From Thermocatellispora tengchongensis (GTDB lineage Bacteria; Actinomycetota; Actinomycetes; Streptosporangiales; Streptosporangiaceae), in assembly GCF_014202315.1 (NCBI RefSeq), contig NZ_JACHGN010000002.1:528306-592305 (forward strand): 64,000 bases of DNA, read 5' to 3'. Made by a program: the position numbers and the translations under genes. The notes below the pieces were generated by a model. It did no database searches and had not been told where the DNA came from. It was given only the letters and a program-made list of their open reading frames with translations. Below are positions 28,365 to 36,095 of this stretch, one piece after another. Each line of letters opens with the position of its first letter. The first letter of the stretch is position 1.

Positions 28365-29578
28365 CGTGGCAGCGCCGGGTCGAAGTCCGGCCGGAACCTG
28401 CGCATGTAGCCGGTGTCGTCGCGCACCTGGCGTCCCGACTCGGTGTACGCCCGGTGCAGCCGGGCCAGCGCGGCCTCGTCCAGCTCCACGCCCAGCCCCG
28501 GGCCCGTGGGCACCGGCACCGCCCCGTCCTCGAAGCGCAGCGCGCCCGGCACCACGACGTCGTCGGCCGCGTTCCAGGGGTAGTGCGTGTCGCAGGCGTA
28601 GCCGAGGTGGGGGATCGAGGCGGCCAGGTGCGTCATGGCGGCCAGGCTGATGCCGAGATGCGAGTTGGAGTGCATCGACAGCCCCAGCCCGAACGCCTCG
28701 CACAGCGTGGCCAGGTGCTGCGTGCGGCGCAGCCCGCCCCAGTAGTGGTGGTCGGAGAGCACCACGTGCACCGCGCCGCGCGCGACCGCGGGCGCGAGCG
28801 TGCCGAAGGAGTGCACGCACATGTTGCTGGCCAGCGGCATCCCGGCCGCCCGCGCGACCGCCGCCATGCCGTCCACGCCGGGGGAGGGGTCCTCCAGGTA
28901 CTCCAGCACGCCGTCCAGCTCCTCGGCGACGCGCCGCCCGGTCTCGGGGGTCCAGGCGCAGTTCGGGTCGATGCGCAGCGGATGCTCCGGGAAGGCCGCG
29001 CGCAGCGCCCGGATCGCGGCGATCTCCTGCTCGGGCGGGAACACCCCGCCCTTGAGCTTGATCGAGCCGAACCCGTACGCGTCGATCATGCGCCGCGCCT
29101 GCCGCACGATTCCGTCGGGGTCGAGGGCCTCGCCCCACTCGTCGTCCGCCTCGCCCGGGTGCCCGGCCCACTTGTAGAACAGGTACGCGGCGTAGGGCAC
29201 GGCGTCGCGCACCCTGCCGCCCAGCAGCTCGCTCACCGGCAGCCCGAGGACCTTGCCCTGGACGTCCAGGCAGGCCACCTCGATCAGCGAGAACGCGGCG
29301 GCGCGATCGACCTCGCGCGCACCCGGCAGCGCGGCGTCCACCGCGCGGGCGATCAGCGTGGTGGCGAACACGCTCATCCCGCGCACGCTCTCGCGCACCG
29401 CGGCCAGGCGGTCCAGGCTCGCCCGGTCGCCGGGGCCCTCGCTCAGCCCCACCACGCCGTCCTCGGTGTGCAGCCGCAGCACGCAGCGCAATGCCAGCGG
29501 CTCGTGCACCCCGCTGCTGTTGAGCAGCGGCGGGTCGCGGAACGCGATCGGGACGACCTCCAGGTCGGTGATCCTCAT
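28358..29578 (-). CDS. gudD: Glucarate dehydratase-like enolase-superfamily enzyme
   Basis: 406 residues. Enolase-superfamily lid domain (1-120) and barrel. SIKLKGG gives K174/K176, the general base lysines; metal ligands D204 (RIDPN), E229 (LEYLEDP) and N252 (ASNMCV); HSNSHLGIS carries the catalytic His303 and is diagnostic for the glucarate dehydratase group. It would convert D-glucarate (or galactarate-type lactone product) to 5-dehydro-4-deoxyglucarate. The start overlaps the kdgD stop as ATGA, and the neighbouring uronate dehydrogenase supplies the aldaric acid. Confidence 0.87.
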   Translation of the reverse strand: MRITDLEVVPIAFRDPPLLNSSGVHEPLALRCVLRLHTEDGVVGLSEGPGDRASLDRLAAVRESVRGMSVFATTLIARAVDAALPGAREVDRAAAFSLIEVACLDVQGKVLGLPVSELLGGRVRDAVPYAAYLFYKWAGHPGEADDEWGEALDPDGIVRQARRMIDAYGFGSIKLKGGVFPPEQEIAAIRALRAAFPEHPLRIDPNCAWTPETGRRVAEELDGVLEYLEDPSPGVDGMAAVARAAGMPLASNMCVHSFGTLAPAVARGAVHVVLSDHHYWGGLRRTQHLATLCEAFGLGLSMHSNSHLGISLAAMTHLAASIPHLGYACDTHYPWNAADDVVVPGALRFEDGAVPVPTGPGLGVELDEAALARLHRAYTESGRQVRDDTGYMRRFRPDFDPALPRW

Positions 29579-30480
29579 GCGGCGGCCAGCTCCAGCCCGC
29601 GCCCGATCAGCTCCTCAAGGCGGCGCAGGTGCTCGGGCGTGGGGTCGAGCAGCGGCGGGCGCACGCCGCCGACGTCCAGGCCGCGCAGCCGTACGCCCGC
29701 CTTGACCAGCGCGACGGGGTAGCCCTCCACCTGCTCGCGAAGCTCCGACAGCGGCGCGTAGAAGCCGTCGAGCAGGGCCTGCGCGGTCGCGTCGTCGCCC
29801 TTCTCGACGGCCTGGTGGAAGCGCAGCGCGATCTCGGGGGCGAAGGCGAACACCGCCGAAGAGTACAGCGGCACCCCGATCGCCCGGTACGCGCGCACGG
29901 TCATCTCGGCCGTGGGCAGCCCGTTGAAGAAGGCGAATCCGTCGCCGGCGGCCCGGCGCACGGCCAGCACCGTGCGCTGCATCGCCTCCATGTCGCCCAC
30001 GCCGTCCTTGATCCCGACGACGTTGGGCAGCGCGGCCAGCTCCGCCGCGACGCGGGGGCCCGGCACGGCCTGGCCGCGCCGGTAGAACACCACCCGCAGG
30101 GAGGTGGCCGCCGCGACCGCGCGGACGTACTCCAGCAGGCCGTCCGGGGGGCCGCCGACCAGGTACGGCGGCATGAGCAGCACGCCGTCGGCCCCGGCCC
30201 GCTCGATGCGGCGCACCTGGTCCAGCGCGACGGGGAGCGGCCCGCCCGCCGCGGCGAACACCGGCGCCCGCCCGGCGCTCACCGCGGCGGCGACGCGGGC
30301 GCAGGTCTCGACCTCCGCCGGCGACAGGGCGTGGAACTCGCCCGTGCCGCACGCCGCGAACACGCCGCCCGCCCCGGCCTCGACGCCCGCCGCGACGTGC
30401 CGCGCGAGCACGTCCTCATCGACGCCGCCGCCGGCGCCGAAGGGCGTCACCGGAAAGAACAGGATCCCCTGGAACCGCAT
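29575..30480 (-). CDS. kdgD: 5-dehydro-4-deoxyglucarate dehydratase
   Basis: 301 residues, class I aldolase (DapA/NAL) superfamily. GTGEFHALSPAE is the characteristic loop of this subfamily (GTGEF instead of GTTGE), Y133 in VFYRRGQA and the Schiff-base lysine K158 in VVGIKDGVGD are in place. It converts 5-dehydro-4-deoxyglucarate to 2,5-dioxopentanoate (alpha-ketoglutarate semialdehyde) plus CO2 and water. First gene of a three-gene minus-strand operon; GAGAGGAAG precedes the ATG. The final dehydrogenase giving 2-oxoglutarate is not found in this window. Confidence 0.9.
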   Translation of the reverse strand: MRFQGILFFPVTPFGAGGGVDEDVLARHVAAGVEAGAGGVFAACGTGEFHALSPAEVETCARVAAAVSAGRAPVFAAAGGPLPVALDQVRRIERAGADGVLLMPPYLVGGPPDGLLEYVRAVAAATSLRVVFYRRGQAVPGPRVAAELAALPNVVGIKDGVGDMEAMQRTVLAVRRAAGDGFAFFNGLPTAEMTVRAYRAIGVPLYSSAVFAFAPEIALRFHQAVEKGDDATAQALLDGFYAPLSELREQVEGYPVALVKAGVRLRGLDVGGVRPPLLDPTPEHLRRLEELIGRGLELAAA

Positions 30481-30497
30481 CGCTTCCTCTCGCGGAT

Positions 30498-30527
30498 TCA
30501 CATATGCGAACCCATTTAGATATGTGG
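30498..30527. promoter_or_regulatory. IclR-type double operator in divergent promoter
   Basis: CACATAT (30499-30505) and ATATGTG (30520-30526) form a seven-base inverted repeat. The left box TTCACATATGCGAA is itself near-palindromic and the right box, read in reverse, is TCCACATATCTAAA. A plus-strand TTTAGA-N18-TACGGT promoter (30515-30544) overlaps the boxes, so one regulator could control both transcripts. Confidence 0.6.
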
Positions 30528-30591
30528 ACGCAGTGCGGTACGGTATGGACGATCCGACGACGATGTCAAGGCCGCCGCAACGGGGGGACGA

Positions 30592-31398
30592 GTGGGCGAG
30601 GTAGTGCTGGTGACCGGCGGCTCGGGCCGCGTGGCCACGCTGATCAGGCCGTTCCTGGCCCGGCCCGGCCGCGAGGTGCGCCTGCTCGACCTGGTGCCGC
30701 CTCCCGGCGAGCCGCTGCCGGGCGAGACGAGCGTCACCGCGTCCATCACCGACCTGGACGCCGTGCGCGAGGCGTGCGCCGGCGCGTCCCTCGTGGTCCA
30801 CCTCGGCGGTCACAGCGCCGAGCGCCCGTGGGCGGAGATCGTGCAGACCGATATCAACGGCGCGTACACCGTGCTGGAGGCGGCCCGCCGCGCCGGCGTG
30901 CGGCGCGTCCTGCTCGCGTCCTCCGCGCACGTCGTGGGCATGCTCCCCGTCGCCGAGGCCGGCGGCGACGCGGTGATCCCGCCCCGGCCCGACACCTTCT
31001 ACGGCGTGAGCAAGGCCACCGCCGAGGCCCTGGGCAGCCTGTACGCCGACGCGTACGGCATGTCCGTGGTCTCGGCCAGGATCGGCACCGTGACCCCGGT
31101 CGCCGACAGCGTGCGCAGCCTGTCCACCTGGCTCTCCCCGGCCGACGCCGCCCGGCTCGCCGAGGCGTGCCTGGCCCTGGACGAGCCCGGCCACCACATC
31201 GTCTGGGGGATCTCGCGCAACCGGCGGCGCTGGGTCTCGCTGGCCGCAGGCGAGGCGATCGGCTACCGGCCCCGCGACGACGCCGAGCGGTTCGCCCCGG
31301 ACATCCCCGGCGCCTGCCCGCCCCAGCCCACACCCCCCGGGGTGCGGCTCGGCCACGACTGGGGCGGCCCCGGCCGGGAGGTGGGCGGCCGATGGTGA
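30592..31398 (+). CDS. udh: Uronate dehydrogenase
   Basis: 268 residues, extended/atypical SDR. NAD-binding LVTGGSGRVATLI, DINGAYTVLEAARRAGVRR, LASSAHVVG and the catalytic pair Y137/K141 in FYGVSKATAEALG match bacterial NAD-dependent uronate dehydrogenases, which oxidise D-glucuronate or D-galacturonate to the aldaro-lactone. GTG start with GGGGGG-A upstream. Together with the divergent gudD and kdgD it gives the oxidative hexuronate pathway. IclR gene follows 35 bases downstream. Assignment rests on both motifs and context. Confidence 0.85.
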   Translation: MGEVVLVTGGSGRVATLIRPFLARPGREVRLLDLVPPPGEPLPGETSVTASITDLDAVREACAGASLVVHLGGHSAERPWAEIVQTDINGAYTVLEAARRAGVRRVLLASSAHVVGMLPVAEAGGDAVIPPRPDTFYGVSKATAEALGSLYADAYGMSVVSARIGTVTPVADSVRSLSTWLSPADAARLAEACLALDEPGHHIVWGISRNRRRWVSLAAGEAIGYRPRDDAERFAPDIPGACPPQPTPPGVRLGHDWGGPGREVGGRW

Positions 31399-31433
31399 TC
31401 TCGCCGGGCCCGGGGTTCCGTACGCTAGGCCGC

Positions 31434-32240
31434 ATGGCGTCTACTCCGCCCCGCGATCCCGACGGGCCCGACGAGGAACCGCGGCTGGTCAAGTCCGCCC
31501 AGCGCACGATCCAGCTCATGGAGATGCTCGGCGCCGCCCGCGGCCCCATCACGGTCGCCGAGCTGCGCGAGCGAACCGGCTACCCGCGCTCCAGCCTGCA
31601 CCAGCTCCTGCACACGCTCATCGCCATGGGCTGGGTCGAGCAGACCCCCGACGGCTCGGCGGTCGGCGTCGGCTCGCGCGCGCTGCTGTGCGGCACGGCC
31701 TACCTCGACCGCGACCCGGCCCTGCCCTACGCGATCCGCACCCTGGAGCTGATCGGCGACGCCACCGGCTACACCACCCACTACGCCCGGCTCGACGGCG
31801 CGAACGTGATGTACCTCGCCACCCGCGAGACCATCGAGCCGCGCCGGGCCACCTCCCGGGTGGGCCGCGAGCTGCCCGCGCACGCGACCGCGCTGGGCAA
31901 GATCCTGCTGGCCGAGCGCAGCGCCGGCGAGCTGGCCGAGCTGCTGCCCGAGCCGCCCCTGCCCGCGCTCACCGAGCACACCATCACCGACCTCGGCGAG
32001 CTGCTGGCCGACCTGGAGCTGACCCGCGAGCGCGGGCACTCGCTGGAACGGGAGCAGAACACCCCCGGGCTCGGCTGCGTCGCGGTGGCGGTGTCGTACC
32101 GCATCCCGGCCACCGACGCCATAAGCTGCTCGCTGCCCATCGACGCCGCCACGGACGAGGAGCTGGAGCGCGTCGCCGGGGTCATCCACGAGCACGCGGC
32201 CAAGCTCGCCGCCCGGCTGCGCGCCGAGGGCATCCGCTGA
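31434..32240 (+). CDS. IclR-family regulator of uronate genes
   Basis: 268 residues. N-terminal winged helix: LVKSAQRTIQLMEMLGAARGPITVAELRERTGYPRSSLHQLLHTL; C-terminal IclR ligand-binding GAF-like domain: RVGRELPAHATALGKILLAE, ERGHSLEREQNTPGLGCVAVAV and ISCSLPID. TACGCT (31421-31426) lies seven bases before the ATG with no Shine-Dalgarno, suggesting its own leaderless promoter besides read-through from udh. Likely controls the divergent udh and kdgD promoters through the IclR-like boxes at 30498-30527. Confidence 0.85.
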   Translation: MASTPPRDPDGPDEEPRLVKSAQRTIQLMEMLGAARGPITVAELRERTGYPRSSLHQLLHTLIAMGWVEQTPDGSAVGVGSRALLCGTAYLDRDPALPYAIRTLELIGDATGYTTHYARLDGANVMYLATRETIEPRRATSRVGRELPAHATALGKILLAERSAGELAELLPEPPLPALTEHTITDLGELLADLELTRERGHSLEREQNTPGLGCVAVAVSYRIPATDAISCSLPIDAATDEELERVAGVIHEHAAKLAARLRAEGIR

Positions 32241-32253
32241 CCCCCGCCCGCCC

Positions 32254-32787
32254 TCATGAGGCCGGGCCGGGGACGCGCTTGTAGAAGAAGCTGCAGTCGC
32301 GCGGGACTCCGGCCGTGTCGGTGGCGTAACCGGGCACGACGCCGTACCTGGTCCAGCCGGTGGCGAGGTACAGGCGCTCGGCGTCGCTGCCGGTCTCGGT
32401 GTCCAGGACGAGGAGGGACGCCCCCGACCGGACGGCCTCCCGCTCGGCGGCGGCCAGGAGCGCGCGGGCCAGGCCCCGGCGCCGGGCGTCGCGGCGGACC
32501 ATCAGCTTGACGACCTCGGCCCGATGCCGGGCGTTGGCCTTCCAGGAGCGCGCGAGGCTGATCGTGCCGGTCACCCGCTCCCCGTCGCGTGCCGCCCAGA
32601 CCAGCAGGGCGCCGGACTCCACGGCCGGGGTCAGCCCTCGCCACCAGGCGGCGGCTTCCTCGGGGCCGAAGGGGGACAGGAAGCCGAGCGAGTCGCCCCC
32701 GGCGACCACGTCGGCCAGGACCTCGGCCAGGCCGGGCACGGCAGCGCCGAACTCGGGCGCGCTCATCAGGCCGATCGCGTGCGTCAC
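32254..32787 (-). CDS. GNAT-family N-acetyltransferase
   Basis: 177 residues. Acetyl-CoA site in VVKLMVRRDARRRGLARALLAAAEREA (pattern R-x-x-R-x-x-G-L/I-A), preceded by ERVTGTISLARSW and followed by LVLDTETGSDAERLYLATGWTRYGVVP, all standard for GNAT enzymes. The acceptor is unknown. GTG start overlaps the stop of the XRE-cupin gene (GTGA), so the two are coupled; small XRE-cupin plus GNAT pairs are common and often concern amino acid or polyamine metabolites. It converges on the IclR gene. Confidence 0.85.
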   Translation of the reverse strand: MTHAIGLMSAPEFGAAVPGLAEVLADVVAGGDSLGFLSPFGPEEAAAWWRGLTPAVESGALLVWAARDGERVTGTISLARSWKANARHRAEVVKLMVRRDARRRGLARALLAAAEREAVRSGASLLVLDTETGSDAERLYLATGWTRYGVVPGYATDTAGVPRDCSFFYKRVPGPAS

Positions 32788-33350
32788 GGCAGGACCACCA
32801 GCAGGGCGTAGCGGACCGGCTCGGAGCCCAGGCAGCGGAAGCGCGACGTGCCCCACAGCCGGAACCGCAGGCAGTCGCCCTCGCGCAGGGCGTGCGCACG
32901 GCCGTCGGCGGTGACCTCCAGCCCGCCCTCCAGCACCCAGATGTGCTGCTCCAGCCCCGGGACGGGCGGCCGGTCGTAGGAGATGTCCGCGCCCGGCCGC
33001 AGCACGCCCTCCACCACCTCGCCGCGCAGCCCGGCGTGCGGCGGCGACACCGACCGGCGTACGAAGCCGGACTCCTCATCCCGCCACACCGCCTGCTCGG
33101 CCGCGCGCACCACCTGCGGCGGCCCCGACTCGACCTCGGCCAGCAGCCGGGACATCGTGCGCCCGTACGCCGCGCACAGCCGGTTCAGCAGCGCCGCGGT
33201 CGGGCTGATCTCGCCCCGCTCCAGCCGGGACAGCGTCGAGCGGCTGACGCCGGTGCGCTCGGCCAGCTCCTCCAGCGACCACCCCCGCTCCGCCCGCAGC
33301 TCGGCCAGCCGCTCGGCCAGCCGGACCTCCACCAGCTCCTCGCTTCTCAC
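32784..33350 (-). CDS. XRE-cupin transcriptional regulator
   Basis: 188 residues. XRE HTH at 10-65: LAERLAELRAERGWSLEELAERTGVSRSTLSRLERGEISPTAALLNRL; cupin_2 domain at 110-188 with ISYDRPPVPGLEQHIWVLEGGLEVTADGR and LREGDCLRF. Typical of small-molecule-sensing regulators such as PuuR-like proteins. The GTG start is the centre of a palindrome and has TATCTT eight to thirteen bases upstream, so the mRNA looks leaderless and probably autoregulated. Coupled to the GNAT gene downstream. Confidence 0.86.
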   Translation of the reverse strand: MRSEELVEVRLAERLAELRAERGWSLEELAERTGVSRSTLSRLERGEISPTAALLNRLCAAYGRTMSRLLAEVESGPPQVVRAAEQAVWRDEESGFVRRSVSPPHAGLRGEVVEGVLRPGADISYDRPPVPGLEQHIWVLEGGLEVTADGRAHALREGDCLRFRLWGTSRFRCLGSEPVRYALLVVLP

Positions 33351-33380
33351 GTGAGAGAAGATATCTCAGATCCGAGACGA
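33345..33380 (-). promoter_or_regulatory. Leaderless promoter and palindrome at XRE-cupin start
   Basis: TCTCACGTGAGA (33345-33356) is a perfect palindrome spanning the GTG start. On the minus strand TATCTT ends seven bases before the GTG. A related TCTCA-GATC-CGAGA lies at about 33364-33377. These fit an autorepressor site on a leaderless promoter. Confidence 0.5.
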
Positions 33381-33704
33381 GTGCGCGCCGGAGCCGCCCG
33401 CCCGAGGTGGCAGCGAAACCCGGTAAACAATGAAAATTACACCGGGAAAAGCTTCGCCAACATGTGGTCTCCGTTTCGGCTTACTTGCCGACATTGACGG
33501 CAAAGCGGGGAGATGGCGACGCTGGGTACCGGCACGTCACCGCCGACGTTCCGACGTTCCGCCGCCGTTCGCCGCCGTTCCGTCGTCGTCCCACTGCCGT
33601 TCCGTCGCCGTTACGGCGCTGGTCGCAGGCCCGTGAGTCGCACTGCGCCACACAGGGAAGAACCGCGGGGAACCATTCCTATTTGTCGTCATGGAGGGCA
33701 TTTC
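33381..33704. other. Non-coding region with short tandem repeats
   Basis: No credible gene. Contains an AT-rich segment (about 33415-33480), then GACGTTCC twice (33545-33560) and GCCGCCGTTC twice (33561-33580) followed by more GCCGTTCC variants to about 33606. It probably holds the promoter of the DoxX gene. Confidence 0.55.
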
Positions 33705-34175
33705 ATGATGTTCAACCGCTATGGCGGGATCACGCTGTCGCTTTTCCGCATCGTCGTGGGGCTGCTGTTCACCTTTCACGGCCTCGCGACCATGTTCGGC
33801 GTCTTCGGCGGGCATCGGGGCACCGGGCGGGCCGCGGAACTGCTGGCCTGGCCCAACTGGTGGGCCGCGCTGATCCAGCTCGTCTGCGGCGCGCTGGTGA
33901 TGACCGGCCTGTTCACCCGGGTCGCCGCCCTGCTCGCCTCGGGCTCGATGGCGTACGCGTACTTCGTCGTCCACCAGCCGCAGGACCTGCTCCCGCTCCG
34001 CAACGGCGGCGAACTGGCCGCCCTGTTCTGCTGGTCCTTCTTCCTCATCGCGGTGCTCGGCCCCGGCACCTGGGCGCTGGACGCCCTGCTGCGCAGGCCC
34101 GCCGAGGCCCACGACCAGGCCGGCGCCCCCGCGCCCGCGCCCGCGCCCCTCAGGCGCTCGGCGAGGGTGGACTGA
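33705..34175 (+). CDS. DoxX-family membrane protein
   Basis: 156 residues with four hydrophobic helices (about 10-30, 50-70, 75-95, 110-128). Opening LSLFRIVVGLLFTFHGLATMFG and the later LLAWPNWWAALIQLVCGALVMTGLFTRVAA are typical DoxX sequence. DoxX proteins are small inner-membrane proteins tied in some species to oxidative-stress complexes; role here unknown. ATG 33705 has GGAGG eight bases upstream. Charged Pro/Ala-rich C-terminal tail. Overlaps the convergent hydrolase gene by 26 bases. Confidence 0.82.
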   Translation: MMFNRYGGITLSLFRIVVGLLFTFHGLATMFGVFGGHRGTGRAAELLAWPNWWAALIQLVCGALVMTGLFTRVAALLASGSMAYAYFVVHQPQDLLPLRNGGELAALFCWSFFLIAVLGPGTWALDALLRRPAEAHDQAGAPAPAPAPLRRSARVD

Positions 34176-34962
34176 CCCGCGCGCACTCCCCGGCCCGCCG
34201 GTCGAGCCCGTCCAGCCACTCCACCAGCAGCCGGGCGAACGCGGCGGGCCGCTCCAGGTGCGGCCAGTGGCCGGTGCCCGGCCAGGTGACGACCCGCGAG
34301 CCCGGCGGCGCGGGCAGGGACTCCTCCCAGGCCGCCGGCTCCGGGCGCGAGCGCAGGCACAGCGCCGGAACACGGCGCCGGGCCAGGTACGCCGCCGTGG
34401 CCGGGCGCGCCCCGAACGCGCCCGGCGCGAGGTACAGCCCCTCGTAGCACTGGGCCAGCACGTGGTCCGGGGTGGCCAGCACCTGATCGCGGATCGGGCC
34501 GGGCGGCAGGGCGAGCTGCCGTGCCGCGGCCCGCGCGCCCCCGGCCCGCAGCGCCGCCATCCGGCCCGCGAAGCGCAGCTCCTCCTCCGCGCTCGCCCCG
34601 TACGCCGGATCGATCACCACCAGCGCGGGCACCCGCTCCGGATGCTCCACGGCCAGCACCGTCGCGACCTGCGCCCCCATCGAGTGCCCGACCGGCACCG
34701 CCTCCGCCACGCCGAGCAGGTCGAGCAGCGCGACCAGGTCGCCGGCCAGGTCGGCGGGGCGATAGCCCGAAGGCGGCGCCGAGGAGCGGCCGTGCCCGCG
34801 CAGGTCGGCGGCGATCACCCGCATCCCCGGCGGCAAAGCCGCGACCACCGGCCCCCACGCCCGCCCGTCCCCGCCCCACCCGTGCACGAGCAGCAGCACC
34901 CGCCCCTCACCGCCCTGGTGGGCGTAGTGCAGCGTGACCTCACGGAACCGGGCGAACGGCAT
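34150..34962 (-). CDS. Alpha/beta hydrolase
   Basis: 270 residues. LLVHGWGGDGRAWGPV gives the oxyanion HG motif, VGHSMGAQVATVLA the nucleophile elbow with Ser, and GTGHWPHLERP the catalytic His; the acid is probably the Asp/Glu between. AADLRGHGRSSAP is typical of the epoxide-hydrolase/haloperoxidase-like branch. Substrate unknown. No signal peptide. Stands alone on the minus strand between the DoxX gene and the tendamistat-like gene. Confidence 0.85.
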   Translation of the reverse strand: MPFARFREVTLHYAHQGGEGRVLLLVHGWGGDGRAWGPVVAALPPGMRVIAADLRGHGRSSAPPSGYRPADLAGDLVALLDLLGVAEAVPVGHSMGAQVATVLAVEHPERVPALVVIDPAYGASAEEELRFAGRMAALRAGGARAAARQLALPPGPIRDQVLATPDHVLAQCYEGLYLAPGAFGARPATAAYLARRRVPALCLRSRPEPAAWEESLPAPPGSRVVTWPGTGHWPHLERPAAFARLLVEWLDGLDRRAGECARVSPPSPSA

Positions 34963-35023
34963 GAACCCTCCCGAGACAACCCCACGCCGGATCTTCCCCG
35001 GGGAAGGAAGCCCTTACCCGCCC

Positions 35024-35053
35024 TTGACGCTGCGTATCTGACTGATTACAGAT
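35024..35053 (+). promoter_or_regulatory. Promoter of tendamistat-like gene
   Basis: TTGACG (35024-35029), 17-base spacer, TACAGA (35047-35052). AAGGA (about 35080-35084) then precedes the GTG start. The segment is distinctly less GC-rich than its surroundings. Confidence 0.6.
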
Positions 35054-35090
35054 TGGAGGGTCGCGTTCACCCTTTGTCGAAAGGACTCCC

Positions 35091-35408
35091 GTGCGCACTC
35101 TCCGGCCGTCCGCCGCGGTCCCCGCCGCGGCGTTCCTGCTCTCCCTGGGCCTGCCCGCCCTCGCGGCCCAGGCCCCGGCGGCGGCACTCCCCGCGGGCAA
35201 CGCCCCCTCCTGCGTGACCGTCTGGGAGAAGGTCGGCACCGTCACCAAGACGGGCTACGCCAGGAACGACTGCGGTTACACCCTCAACCTGAAGATCGTC
35301 TGGTCCCACGGCACCGACGGCTCCTGCCACACCGTCCGCCCCGGCCACACCATCAGCAGCAAGGTCCCCCGAGGCATCCGCGGCTTCGACGGCGCCAACC
35401 GCTGCTGA
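35091..35408 (+). CDS. Secreted tendamistat-like (alpha-amylase inhibitor family) protein
   Basis: 105 residues: signal peptide to about residue 31 (LPALAAQAPA), then a 70-residue mature domain with four cysteines C41, C61, C79, C105. Opening APSCVTVW and the later NDCGYTLNLKIVW, GSCHTVRPG, IRGFDGANRC parallel Streptomyces tendamistat, including the same 18-residue gap between the second and third cysteines. The WRY loop that blocks amylase in tendamistat is absent, so the target is likely different. A small disulfide-bonded secreted beta-sandwich of unknown ligand is the cautious call. Confidence 0.7.
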   Translation: MRTLRPSAAVPAAAFLLSLGLPALAAQAPAAALPAGNAPSCVTVWEKVGTVTKTGYARNDCGYTLNLKIVWSHGTDGSCHTVRPGHTISSKVPRGIRGFDGANRC

Positions 35409-35641
35409 CCCCCACCGCCACCCGAGCGAGCCCAACGCCCTACCCAACGCACCGCACCGGCCGCCATCGGCCCGCGCGTCCCCTCCAGCGCCCGCGCGGC
35501 CGCTCCCCGGCAGATGCCCGCATGCGCCCGTGCGCGCGTGACCCGGCGTGAAGCGGGCGGCGGCACGGCACGTAATCGGACCCACCGCGCGCGCCCCGGA
35601 CCACCGGGACGGGGTCCCGTGGCGGGGAGTATGCAGGTGGG

Positions 35642-35725
35642 AGTGGATCTTTGGCAGGGCGGGATGGGGGTGGATGTCGGAACCTGCGGGCACCTGACGC
35701 CCTCCCGCTGCTTCCTCCCGAACGG
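35642..35725 (-). repeat. Dispersed repeat, copy B
   Basis: Reverse complement aligns gap-free to 14365-14448 at about 81% by hand. Conserved blocks include CCGTTCGGGAGGA, GGAGGGCGTC and CATCCACCCCC. No target-site duplication or terminal inverted repeats are obvious at either copy. Confidence 0.75.
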
Positions 35726-36047
35726 GAACCTTTCGTGGTGCCGGGCTGCGGCGGGTCGGTCGGCTCGCACTCCGCGGCGGTTCGCGACGGGCCCCGTCGC
35801 GCCAGCGTGCGGCCCACTGGCCACATCCGAACAGCGCCCGGCCCTCGCCCCCGTCCGCCGACGCGCGTCCGTGCCCCACTTGTACCCTTCAGTGCGCGCT
35901 GCCCCGGCGCCATGCCGACCGACCTGTGTCCGGCACCTCCGTGCGTGCCCGCAGCCACCGGAACGGGTGGTGCCGTGGCGTGGAGGCCGGGGATGGCGAT
36001 TCGTGTTGGGTGGGCTTCACGGCGGGCGTGGGGCGACGTACGGTGGT

Positions 36048-36065
36048 GAAACAGAAAGCCGTTTC
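36048..36065. promoter_or_regulatory. GAAAC-N8-GTTTC inverted repeat
   Basis: Five-base arms around AGAAAGCC, 31 bases before the ATG of the Ldh gene. Likely an operator for the Ldh-transporter pair; regulator unknown. Confidence 0.4.
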
Positions 36066-36095
36066 GCTACGTGGAACATCCCGGAGGGTGGTGGG

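Larger units (their letters stand above)
35409..36095. other. Gene-poor region with dispersed repeat copy B
   Basis: 687 bases without a recognisable gene. It contains the second, inverted copy of the 84-nt repeat (35642-35725) and, near its end, the putative operator and ribosome-binding site of the Ldh gene. Long open frames on both strands here have no family similarity and are treated as GC artefacts. Confidence 0.6.
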
